Source: Eutypa lata (lineage: Eukaryota; Ascomycota; Sordariomycetes; Xylariales; Diatrypaceae). Taken from it: 64,000 nucleotides of DNA. Position numbers and translations under genes: made by a program. The DNA lies in contig JAKULF010000004.1 in the NCBI GenBank assembly GCA_022661535.1, positions 682,001 through 746,000 of the forward strand, read 5' to 3'. The notes below the pieces were generated by a model. It saw nothing but the letters and a program-made list of their open reading frames with translations, did not search any database and was not told the DNA's origin. Positions 35,638-45,793 of the stretch are shown in pieces (the stretch's first letter is position 1; each line of letters opens with the position of its first letter).

Positions 35638-38600
35638 CGTGCGTGTGTTGCTCGAAGAAGTCTCCTTAAGGGCGAATAGAAGGAAACTCGGAGAGGTGAA
35701 GATCTCGATATGAAGAGGACGATGGACCGGAGTTAGAATTAAAAACTGTGGCCATATCGATCTTCCGAGATATCGATGTTTATATATTGTGTTTTGTTCC
35801 CCTATAAGGCTAGCCAACCTTACGTAGTGTAACCCCCGTGCATCAAAAGCCAAGGCGAAATAGTATCACAGCCAAGCTTTCAGATCTGCGATCTAAGCGG
35901 ATACTATAATCAACCCGGGGATCTATCCATGACACTAAGAATGCCAATGCCAACGCCACGGCGAATTATCAACATGCCAAGCGGCCTTGGCACGGATTTG
36001 CTCTATTCTTATCATCAGCGTTTACTTTTTCGTTTCATGTTCCTACCCATTTCATATCCTGTCCTATGCCTCAAGATTGGAGATATATATCATGGGGGAG
36101 AGGCTGCCGCGAAGAAATCCGCCCCTGCGCAGTCCTGTTAAGAACTAGAGCCGTGGAGGCCGGGTTCAGGAAGGAGATTAAAAGAAATCACGGTCCGCCC
36201 GGACATGCGGGATTATACGACGATAGTCTAATTCAGCCGGGTGGATGAACGGGCAGGCGCAGGGAGTCGGGATGTTTTAATGACCGCGCGTAATATGCGC
36301 CACTCCCTGCTAAGCAGTCGCCGCGCCTTGGCGATGTTTCTTTTTGCCTGTGCCCTTCGTGTGGTGGGCCGCGCAATTAGAGTTGGGCAGCAAACCCACC
36401 GGCCTCCCGTGGCCCCGGGCTCGGCACTTCTGTATACTAGCCTCTAGAGAGAGGAAGCGGTAAGCCTCCAAGCAGTTGCCCAGCTAGCCAAGTAAACGAA
36501 CCGTGACAAGTGTGCGCAGCTGAAGTCGATCGTTGCGGTCACTACTACGTTCGTGTAACACAAGCGTGTCGTGAGGGTCCGCTCTTCTATTTACGTACGG
36601 TTGGATTCACGAGTGACGCATTTAATTATAGCATGGCTGGGGGCATTGTACCAGAGTATAGTGACGTATTATGCCGTTCTGCACTGCTTCTGATTCGTGA
36701 ATTGCCGCCCACTTCAATGACAGTCTAAGATTGGCGCCTCAGCCGCTAGCGTGTTGAGATCTAACTCTTCTGATACTCGCAAGCAGGTAGCCGTTTTTAC
36801 AGAAAAGGCCGGTTGTAAAGTATGGGCTCGTGTTCATCGTGACACTCTTCTTCCATCTAGAGACGACCCCCATTACCTTTAAGGGGTTTATTAATAGATG
36901 GTCCTCACGAAACAGCCCAAGCGGTAATGATACAGAGCAACAGAGCAGCAACTCTAAAAATAGCAAGTCAAGAAACATCTTATATCGCTTAGCAGTGATT
37001 CAATGGTGGTTTTGACGCGGGGGGGAGCAGTGGGGGTTGTTTTAAATGCTACGATGGTGGAGTATTAAGTGTTGGTGCAATAACAATTTGGAAAGAACAA
37101 TTTAGAAGCTGATGAAGATATTTTACCTACCAAAAGCTTAATTTAGATGTCCATGACTAACGCCCATAGAAATGCTTAAAGTTCTATTATTTATTACTAA
37201 TGAACTGGTCCTGTTGCACATGGTCGACGTCTATAATTGACGCCCACGAACAGTGCCTGCCTGTATGCTCACGATTCTAATGGCCCCGTCACACCCCTCC
37301 CTTGAGGAACAAGAAACGTGTGTTAAACGTGCTAAAACAACAAGTCTCAGGGGATACAGTATCTCTCTCTCTCTCTCTCTCTATATATATAATAGTGAAT
37401 TCGTAGGACTCAGAGAGCTAGACTTGTTTTGTTGTGACTTCTGGGTTGAGGGATGACCTCACCTGCGTCTTTTCGAGGCTCTATAACGTAGTCGGTCACG
37501 GTAGGATTGAGTAGTGGACCAACACCGATGTTTCTAGTAAAATAACTGAGTCTCTTGCAGACGCCGGCTGTAGTCAATGACACGCGAACCGTCTCAGATG
37601 GTGTTAAGCAACTCCTGCTGGGTAGCTAGTGGTCAGGATATAGATGACAATTCCGTCATTGCGAATCGAGAATAGCTATCAACACAGTAGCGTTGATAAA
37701 ACAACGCGAATGAACTTACTTAAATGTGGTGTTGGTATGTAAGATTAACTCGTTCTTATGTTTCAGGTGGTGTAGCACGAACTACCAAGTCTCTTCACTC
37801 AATGCTGAAAAGGCTAGGGAGTCAGGAGACTGCCACAGGTGGTAGGGGAGGGGGGCATTCAGGGGTTGAGGTATATATGTATATGTATATATATTTATGG
37901 CGATTGAGATCCAAAGACAAAGCATGATTAGTTCTCAGACACAATTACCGCCCTATCTGATAGTTCTTTGGATTAGTGGCGACACAAACAATATAGTCTA
38001 TCTTCCCTGAGGAAGTACATGAGCAGCAAGACAGTACTGTTTCCATGCCCCCCCACCCCAAATAACAGACATGTTTAATATATGCACATATTCGAAAAAA
38101 TAGTTCACGGTTGTGTTATCTAGTCACCAGATGTGTTGTGACACCTCTGTCACACGGGGAATGGACCCAAGTCCTGTTAACTGCAGGATATCTGCAAATA
38201 CAACCAACATGCCAACATTTCGAAAGTCATACGACCATACTGGAATGCATAAATGCCTAATAAAAGCCAACACGTATCATCAGCGACTAGGATGAAAATA
38301 ATAATAATAAAGATACATACCTTTATTTATACATAAATAGTCGACGTCCCTACAGACGTCGAAGGAGATCAATAGACATCATGGACCTTAGAACCGAAGA
38401 AAATTATTAGTTGAGTAGAACCTCAGTTCCAAGCCCTACAGCCTTTGTCACAACGGGCGATATACTGATTTTCTTGCTATAAGCGGAATGTTAATATCTA
38501 AGCATATGATCTCTTTTTTTCTCTATGAATGGCTAATGAAACAGCCTCGCCTATGCGACCCAAGATGTTACACCCAGCGAAGCTAACTGTTGGTGTTTGT

Positions 38601-38911
38601 CAATACGGCATTCTTAGAAGCATCCTTCATTCCATCCATACTATGGCTACGTAATTCCGCATTCTCCTTTGCATAATTTGAGACTATCATGCCCTACAGA
38701 ATTATCACTTAGTCAATATTTCAAACTACTTAAACTCGGTTGTCCCAGAAATTTCACACTTGACACCCAACCCTAATCCCAGTACAATTTGTGAAAGATT
38801 TATTGCGCGAATAGGTCCTGACCCAATAGCAGTACCGAAAATATGGCCCATACCACCAACAGAGGAAGTGCCCATTCTCCAAGTGAATGGCCGCGCGCAA
38901 ACCACAACGAA
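35509..38911. other. gene-poor region
   Basis: About 3.4 kb without a supportable gene. It contains a GT microsatellite (about 35587-35633), a TC run followed by TA repeats (about 37362-37390) and a TATG/TATA run near 37872-37896. Short open frames on both strands show no motif. A minus-strand frame at 38726-38926 reads as glycine-rich and hydrophobic (GGMGHIFGTAIGSGPIRAIN) and could be a decayed membrane-protein fragment. Confidence 0.4.
35587..35633 (+). repeat. (GT)n microsatellite
   Basis: A GT run with a few GTGC variants at its right end, about 80 bp upstream of the small secreted protein gene, in its promoter or 5' UTR. Confidence 0.9.
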
Positions 38912-39487
38912 ATGTCCGACCAGCATCCCGATAATGCCAGATTAGGTATGATTCCCAGCTGGATAAACAAAATGCAAACCTAACGTAATTCAACCTCTAG
39001 ACACACGGCGATTCTATACCGTGATATGGGAAGAAGCTGAGCTGGAATTGGCACTTACTGTTATGTCTCTTTTTGCCACTTACGGGTTCCTGGGCTCAGA
39101 CACCGAGCTTCCCAGCCAGTGTACTGGAGTTGTATCAGAGGTAAGTTGCCTGCTAATATCTCACGTCATCTTGCTAATAGTATGCCGGAATAGGACGGGA
39201 CCCGAGATTCATTATCCGATCTCCTCTGCTTCCATCGAAGCCTGTCTTATACTCGGAAACTAATTGTCTGGGGTTCAATGTTGGGATTCTTGGTTGTGCT
39301 TTCTGTTATTGTCAGGAAAAGGCGGTACAAGATGTTCATGGACCAGGCGCCGCCTGTTTTCGCCGGAATCATCCTTGGTGTCATGATGCAAGCTAGCTTT
39401 CCAACCGTTCTTGTGGTGATTGTACCAAACTTCGTCTGCTGTTGGGAGATTTCTAGGGCTGCGATCAGATTGTACCTTGCCCGATGA
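38912..39487 (+). CDS. small putative membrane protein, three exons, unrecognised
   Basis: Exons are 38912-38945, 39001-39140 and 39194-39487, with introns of 55 and 53 nt carrying normal GTATGA...TCTAG and GTAAGT...AATAG borders. Phase closes and the product is 155 residues. The N-terminus MSDQHPDNARLDTRRFYTVI is hydrophilic. About three hydrophobic segments follow: LALTVMSLFATYGFLG, MLGFLVVLSVIV, and VFAGIILGVMMQASFPTVLVVIVPNFVCC. A basic loop RKRRYKMF separates the second and third. I do not recognise the family. It could be a genuine small membrane protein or the tail of a larger decayed transporter. The case for coding rests on splice logic and coherent hydrophobic segments. Confidence 0.5.
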
Positions 39488-40157
39488 CTGCCAGCAAAAG
39501 CGGCCCTACATTAGCATTCGATAGAAAAACCATCCCTGGAGGGAAATTATAGCTAAGAGCTCACAATTTGTTAATCTTATATTCTTCGTCCTAGACGAAT
39601 GCTACTTTACATTACGTGGAACTTTAATTCTTAGGCCTGTTGAGACGTTTTATTGAAGTACTAGATATGCGAAAGGGCTTTTTGTGAGAACCTGCTGAAC
39701 CGGCATTTTATATATGATGACCGACTATATGAGAAATTGTAGTATGAGGATCGTGCGTTGAAGTTAGGGTGTGAGAAACTTCCTAATGTTTGATGAACAG
39801 ATAGCATCTTGCATTTCACATTTTCCATAAATGAATATGTCAAAGAAAGGCAAGGCTATTTGATGATATGGTCTATATGCTTTGGGAAATCTGCCTAGGC
39901 CACTTGGAGTTCCATTAGTTGTGCGGTATTCTAACACTTTTTAACAACTTCTAGCAGGCAATCAACTATCAATATTAACATGCCGAGCGTACTAATTTGG
40001 GTAGAAATGTCATAAGATAACCACTTCACTAGGTAGGTTGGCTGCCTAGAGACCATAATTGAAACCATAGCCCTGTATGTTGTAATAACCATGCGTGTAG
40101 TAATGGCCCTGCGCGTGGTAAGGCTTTAAAGCGAAATAAGAAGTTTACCCAGCAACA

Positions 40158-40474
40158 GGAACATTTGGCCAACTGGGTTGAGCACTCTCTTCAATTGGGA
40201 ACTCAAACAAGCTGACCAACAAGTGTAGACCTACCATTCGATTCTTAAGCCGAGTAATATCCTTCACCAAGTCTTCCATGGAACCGGACCATAAATATTG
40301 GCAACAAATTAATGGAACTGAACCATAGATACTGGCGACAAACCAATGCGACCGCAGCAGCATCATGCGGTCCGCATAAATACTGGCGACAAATCGACAA
40401 TAGTTCTACCCAACAACAGCTTCAGTAAGTACTACCATGATTCCTAGCCTCTCTTCCCAGTTGGCCAATGTTCC
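40158..40474 (+). mobile_element. short terminal-inverted-repeat element, copy A (317 bp)
   Basis: The left end is GGAACATTTGGCCAACTGGG. The right end, reverse-complemented, is GGAACATTGGCCAACTGGG, so the termini match apart from one base indel. A Pol III A-box-like TGGCCAACTGGG and a B-box-like CATTCGATTC (about 40235-40244) lie in the left part. Three diverged direct repeats built on ATARATAYTGGCRACAAA occur near 40290, 40326 and 40375. It resembles a MITE or a tRNA-related non-autonomous element. No coding capacity and no clear target-site duplication were found. Confidence 0.65.
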
Positions 40475-41170
40475 ATATTTTTTTCTTCTTTCTTTCGGCC
40501 CAACATTCTTTTTAATTTAAACTAATAATTCCATTCATTTTTACGACGTTTTTCTTCTTCTTAATTATGAAGGAAGATTGCCCAATAATAGGATTATATA
40601 TCTATAAATAAATAACACGCTTCAACCTTGATATTTGCGCTATGCACCCATTGAGAGATACATTTACCACCATGTACCTACCATCATTTAGCTAAAGGCT
40701 TTATTTACAATGGTTATTATACTACATCACTGCACAATAGATGTCGAACTGCTTGCCATCTTGTATTATAAATTCGATAATACAGTCAAGCATATGCAAC
40801 CCACTTGTGCTGTACCGATGGTGGTATTTTCTGCTACCCCGCCTCTCCTTTCTTCATTACCTCCTATCGGGCACCTCCTATCGGGCACTGTTGCTAAAGG
40901 GTCTATCCCCTTGTACACCAACCGCTTTGACAGAATTTCGAATCTAGCTCGTCGTGGCAATTACCAGGAGATACATCGATCAAATAGACGTAGCAAATCT
41001 TTGGTTCTTGTTACCAATTATATATTGAATTGATAGCCCCTGAAAGCTCGGCACTACTAGATTTGTCGATGCAACATATGTCTAACTAGACACACTGATA
41101 TCCATCTTTGATAGCTTGCCGGCAACACCCTTCAACTTTGACACAAGTGGCAGCCTTAGATGTCGCCCGA

Positions 41171-41239
41171 GACAAGTTACAACTTCGTTTATGTTTCTTT
41201 CAAGGAATCCTTTTACGCACCGAACCCGGACTGCATTCT
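41171..41239 (+). pseudogene. shard of the HEWMH metallopeptidase gene
   Basis: About 69 bp align closely with 25645-25712, in the ninth exon of the metallopeptidase gene. The shared text includes AAGGAATCC, GCACCGAAC and GGACTGCATTCT, and the peptide KESFYAPNPDCIL parallels KESYRAPNSDCIL. No other part of the gene was recognised around it. It is best read as the remnant of a lost paralogue or of a duplicated fragment. Confidence 0.7.
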
Positions 41240-41704
41240 GTATCTTTGGCAGGCCTAGATTGACAAAAGGTCAAATCAACCCAAGAGCTTGAACATGAAT
41301 ACGATTTGCGCCTCAATGTATATTTGACACTCGGATCGGATGGAAGCAAATCTATTTATTCAGTTGAACTTATTTCTGACGCCGTGGAGCACTCTACCAC
41401 TGGGGACACTAAAGCGACATGGAGTCCTCAAAAACAATTAGCTGCACGGACAGTGGACACAGGCCTTACTGCTTTTGTAACCTAGGCTGGCCAGACTGGA
41501 AGCAGCTCCGCTGGACTCGTATGACGTGTCTGTTGAACTTCGGCAGAAGTGGAGTTAACAGAATATGGTTAGTTGTTATTAATGTCAGTTTTCATCGGCA
41601 TCTAAGACTAGATGCCCGCACAACTGGAGACATGCACCTGACAACACCAACCTCTCAACGGTTCATCCAATTACTAATTATCTGGGCTAAGCTAGGCTCC
41701 CGCC

Positions 41705-42319
41705 ATGGATGTCCATCCTCAGCACTCAATTTCTGTGGTATACATCGCCACCATGCCTTATATAATGGAATTCTATGTTGACGGGGCCTGTCGGGGAAAC
41801 GGTCGACCGGGCTCAACTGGAGCTGCCGCCGCTTGCTTAATGAAACCACGGGGAGGCTACAACAGTTGGACAGAGCTTCTACCTCTATATGAAGAAGGTT
41901 ATGTTTGCACCAACCAACGGGCAGAGCTCCACGCTATCATCATGGCGCTCGAATGGGCGTTGGACAAGGACAAGGACCTCTTTACAAGGCCTTACCTGAT
42001 TATAAACATACATTCGGACTCGAGATACGCCATCACATGTATGTCCGACTGGATTCATCAGTGGCGGCGATCTGGGTGGAGCACCGTGAACGGGGATCCG
42101 GTGAAAAACCAGGATCTAATCCGGAAGGCTGGGCATCTGGAAGACCAGCTTGCGAAACTCGGCGAATTGAATTATATCTGGGTTCCCAGAGAGAAAAACT
42201 ACCTCCCAGATAGGCATTGCAACGAAGCCCTGGATGCCGCCGCTGTTGTGCCGGTGGTGCCGTACTACCAAATGATGAACGATATTTTGTCGGCACAATT
42301 GTCCAATCTCACTATTTGA
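41705..42319 (+). CDS. stand-alone RNase H type 1 domain protein
   Basis: Single-exon frame of 204 residues. The RNase H fold shows the full acidic set: Asp26 in FYVDGACRGNGRPGSTGAAA, Glu74 in TNQRAELHAIIMALEW, Asp105 in INIHSDSRYAI and Asp177 in HCNEALDAAA. The segment WIHQWRRSGWSTVNGDPVKN is the usual handle/substrate-contact region. The protein is just this domain, without the N-terminal hybrid-binding domain of eukaryotic RNase H1 and with no reverse transcriptase attached. The second in-frame Met (41753, MPYIMEF) is a likely alternative start because the domain begins immediately after it. Cleavage of RNA in RNA-DNA hybrids is the family activity. An RNase H captured from a retroelement is possible, but the frame is intact and non-repetitive. 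Confidence 0.85.
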   Translation: MDVHPQHSISVVYIATMPYIMEFYVDGACRGNGRPGSTGAAAACLMKPRGGYNSWTELLPLYEEGYVCTNQRAELHAIIMALEWALDKDKDLFTRPYLIINIHSDSRYAITCMSDWIHQWRRSGWSTVNGDPVKNQDLIRKAGHLEDQLAKLGELNYIWVPREKNYLPDRHCNEALDAAAVVPVVPYYQMMNDILSAQLSNLTI

Positions 42320-42980
42320 CACACACCCGCCGCGGGAGTTCGTTATGGCATATGGCAATCTCGGTTTGTTGTTCATTCCCCTTCTGTTCAAGACTAGTAG
42401 TACTAACTATGAAGAAGAGAGTGTAATAGTGGAGCTAGGATGCAGATGAATATATGCTCAAACACTATGGGATGATATTTATCAGTCAAGTTTATCCGCT
42501 TTGTAGCTATCGATAATTTTCATGGATTGCGACATAATATGTTTACCTCCAGCTCAGCTCTCACGGGGGTTCTCTAGCTGCCAGTCCTTTCATACCTCAA
42601 TCACCTCCGTTATAATTACCTTGCGAAATTCAGGTTCAGGGTTCCGTCAACAGAAGGTACTTACTTGGATACTGCTTCCTCGGGAACACCAATGACCGTG
42701 ACGCCGTCCACGAGTTGTACTCCGTCAGCGAGGCCAGTATCGACAACAACGCCACTGTCACCGGCCGGCTACGAGACCATCCTAAGGATAGGAAAAGTCC
42801 GCCAATGATAAAATACCCACAGACCCATGGGCCTTTTTTTTTTTCTTTTCTTTCTGTTTTTCCTTTTTAACACACCGGCGGCCCCTGGGTAATGCCAAGT
42901 ACCCACGGGTTGTCCATAGCTTAACCTCCCCATTATGCAATTACTTAAATATATTACTTAAGTTTTATTTTTGAACATGT

Positions 42981-43166
42981 CGGATATTTGGTGGAATAGC
43001 AAAGTAGTGGCTTGGAGCCACCAGGTTAAACGGAGGGATTCCGTGTCAGACGTTACCATTCCTGCTGTAAACGCCGGAATGTCACCTATGTAATTAGAGA
43101 TTTCCGAGCTAGATTCCTGATAATACATTAAGCTGTCTGAGACCGGTAAAATGACCCCTAACTCTT
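42981..43166 (+). repeat. dispersed ~185 bp repeat, copy 3
   Basis: It starts CGGATATTTGGTGGAATAGC and ends ACCGGTAAAATGACCCCTAA. It matches copy 2 in the same orientation, with scattered mostly transition differences and the same two internal hairpins. It lies about 660 bp beyond the RNase H gene. Confidence 0.88.
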
Positions 43167-43578
43167 CATAGAACATATATAATCAATGTGTATGCTATGC
43201 TGAAGTCCTCGCTGAAATTTAAAGGCCTATAAAGTCCAAGCATCTCACGGTATCTCGTCTGCTCTGGGAGTAAAGCTATCTCAATAGTAGCAGACTGGGG
43301 GTGTATTCCGGCAAGTCCAATCCACAAAGCACTACATCATCATGTCACCTGCACTGGAGCCAAAGGATACAAGTGAACAAAGCTAACATAATTTCAAGTC
43401 ATAGTGGAATATCTGGATACGTACACAGGCGATCAACCAGTGCCGTAACACCGTAGCAACTACGGTGGTAGGTGTAAGAGTAAGATTATAGGAACTGTTA
43501 ATAAGCCCCGGTGAAAAGGAAAAGAAAAGAAAAAAGATATCAAAGAAAAAGAACGGACAGCATATATTCAGCTATGTT

Positions 43579-43923
43579 GACATTTGGACCACTCCTACAA
43601 GACAAATGTTGGATTGGAGAAAGGATACAACAGCTGTCAAAAACTGAAACACTTTGCTGGCTAGCAAGTACATTTGACATTTGACGGCAACGGCAACTGC
43701 AACAGCAACAACAACATCGTCAGAAGTGTCCAATAGGACTGGGGTGCCCCATTCGGAGCCTTCCTGCACCCGGAGTGCTGATGCGCACGTTAGTGCCTGA
43801 GAGGAGCACGATAGTGCTAACAAGCCAGCAAGAGCTTCAGCAAGGCGGACGATGGTCCTAACAAGACCAACAAGGTAAGCTTGATTTCATTATCGGCCCC
43901 TCTTCCAAATCAGCCAATGTTTC
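43579..43923 (+). mobile_element. degraded inverted-repeat element, copy B
   Basis: The right end (CCTCTTCCAAATCAGCCAATG) corresponds to the right ends of copies A and C. The left end, near GACATTTGGACCACTCC, is a poor match to their left terminus. The interior has GCAACA/ACAACA repeats. It is assigned as a diverged copy mainly on the right-hand similarity. Confidence 0.4.
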
Positions 43924-44959
43924 TATTTATTTTTTGATCTTTTTTGATCTTACGTTTTGGACTTTTAATGAATCTATTCTTTAATATGATAATAATTATT
44001 CTGCAACATTTCTTTACTGTATGTTGTTATATGTTAAATAGACTGGGTATTTTAAGGAGTTCAGGGTAAATAACATGTATGTATAAATAGCCAATACAGG
44101 CCGGAAGGTAGCTCAGTTCAATCCTTATAAATACACGCAAGTCTTTCTATCAACTTTGTATTTGCTAACGGGACCAAGCTAAATCACATAAGCAAGTGAC
44201 TTAACCAAAATATTTATATTTTGTACCATGACAGGTAAGTGAACATAGGTGGTGGTAGCCTTGTCAATATGCCTAGGGATAATAATAAAAACGAAGAAGC
44301 ACTTTCCAAAAGTCAAGATAAGACAAGAGGAAAAAGGACTAATGGCAAGTAAGAGCACAGTCAAGGAAAGGAAAGGATATATTGAGTAGATGTGATGCAG
44401 GAAACAACGTTAGGTGTTGGCTTGCTACGGTAGGTCAGAAATGGAAGGCCAGGAATGTAATGTAATAGGGGTTTTAAGGCTAGAAGCGCCTAAAAACCAC
44501 CATCTACGGCCACGATCGTGTGCGGGAATGAATGGAAAAAGTGTAATGCTCTGAAGTCTTATCAGTCTAGGCATGTACATACAAGAGTCAACAACTGGAC
44601 AACATTAAAGAGAGTGTAGAGTTCCAGTGGCCTAAGGTTGTATGTAGGCTAGGTAGGTAGGTATGTATATATGTGGCATTGAGAAATTCATGCATGACTA
44701 CCTACCTGGCTAAGTTTGTGAACTCTCTGAGGAATAAGAGAGGTTATGGGTGTGTCAATCACTGGGCTGGTACAAGAGCCATAATCATGTAGAATAAAAC
44801 CGTGATAGCCTCCAGTAATTAATAAAATGCCACTGTGTAAGTACATGGCCTTGGTCTCAAGGGTAACCATACATACAATGCATGTATCTAGGTAGGTATG
44901 TATGTAGGTATGTAGGTATGATGGTATATATATCAAAATAACATGCATACCATACAACA

Positions 44960-45333
44960 GGAACACGTGGCCGAATGGGTTGAGCACTCTCTTTCTCTTC
45001 ATGAAAACTTGGAAGCTAACTTTCAAATCTAGAGCATCACCATTCGATCCCCCTATCCAACCCACATATGCAATTGCCTGCCTTATCTTACCCTCTTTTC
45101 TTATCTCTTTAAGAAATTGAATTCGAGCTAAAACCCAGACAGAACACGTTAACTATGATGGGAAGGCAGTAGTGCACCCCCGGGGGGAGACAGGGGTTTC
45201 CGGCTCTCCCACTCCCCCTGCAGGGGGCACTGGAGGGGGCGCCCAACCTTCAGTGCCCCCTGTAAACTTGGCTTCATTACACCAATCCGTAAGTTGAAAT
45301 TCCGATTCTCTCTTCCCCATCGGCCAATGTTCC
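44960..45333 (+). mobile_element. short terminal-inverted-repeat element, copy C (374 bp)
   Basis: The left end is GGAACACGTGGCCGAATGGG. The right end, reverse-complemented, is GGAACATTGGCCGATGGGG. The left part has a Pol III A-box-like TGGCCGAATGGG and a B-box-like CATTCGATCC (45041-45050), about 70 bp apart. Unlike copy A it carries a G/C-rich interior with a strong hairpin: CAGGGGGCACTG (45221-45232) pairs with CAGTGCCCCCTG (45251-45262). Confidence 0.6.
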
Positions 45334-45793
45334 AATATATTTTTTTGCCAACCTTTACTCCTTCTCTACTACTTTCGTTAGTTAGCGTTTGTCATTTTTT
45401 CACTTTTCATTTTCTTCTTTTATCTTTCTCTTTTGCACCCTTACTGCAGCGACACTCAACCACCTTGAACACCAACTAGGAACATAGCAAGAAGTTAAGC
45501 AGCCCGTGTATGCAGAACCACGTCAGACTTAAGCAATCGAAATGTTTACTTGGTCATCACAGGTACGTCGTACACTACACGGTTATATCGTTTACTATTT
45601 GCCTACCAAGGCAGCATTCCGTTTATTGAATTAAACAGACAGACAGACTATCTAGATAATCCAAACACTTCTCATTTCCCCTTTATGATAACGAAAGTCT
45701 AATGATATCCATCCATGACAATCCCATCCACGGCATCCATCCATATGTAGTAACGCAGTAAAAAAAAACGTGAGTAAATACTTTACAGATCAT

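Larger units (their letters stand above)
39488..41704. other. repeat-bearing intergenic region
   Basis: It holds inverted-repeat element copy A (40158-40474) and a shard of the metallopeptidase gene (41171-41239). The rest is A/T-leaning sequence with no supportable gene. A CACCTCCTATCGGG-type duplication occurs near 40858-40885. Confidence 0.45.
42320..45793. other. repeat-rich intergenic region
   Basis: It contains repeat copy 3 (42981-43166) and inverted-repeat elements B and C. A possible orphan exon lies on the minus strand at about 42673-42772: it reads GDSGVVVDTGLADGVQLVDG and is bounded by a TAG acceptor and a GTAAGT donor. ATGT/GTAG-type microsatellite sequence covers about 44640-44670 and 44880-44930. 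No complete gene is supported. Confidence 0.45.

Noticed and set aside
43572..43823. 83-codon minus-strand frame with Val-Ala repeats
   Set aside because: It comes from GCAACA/ACAACA simple repeats inside the degraded element copy B.
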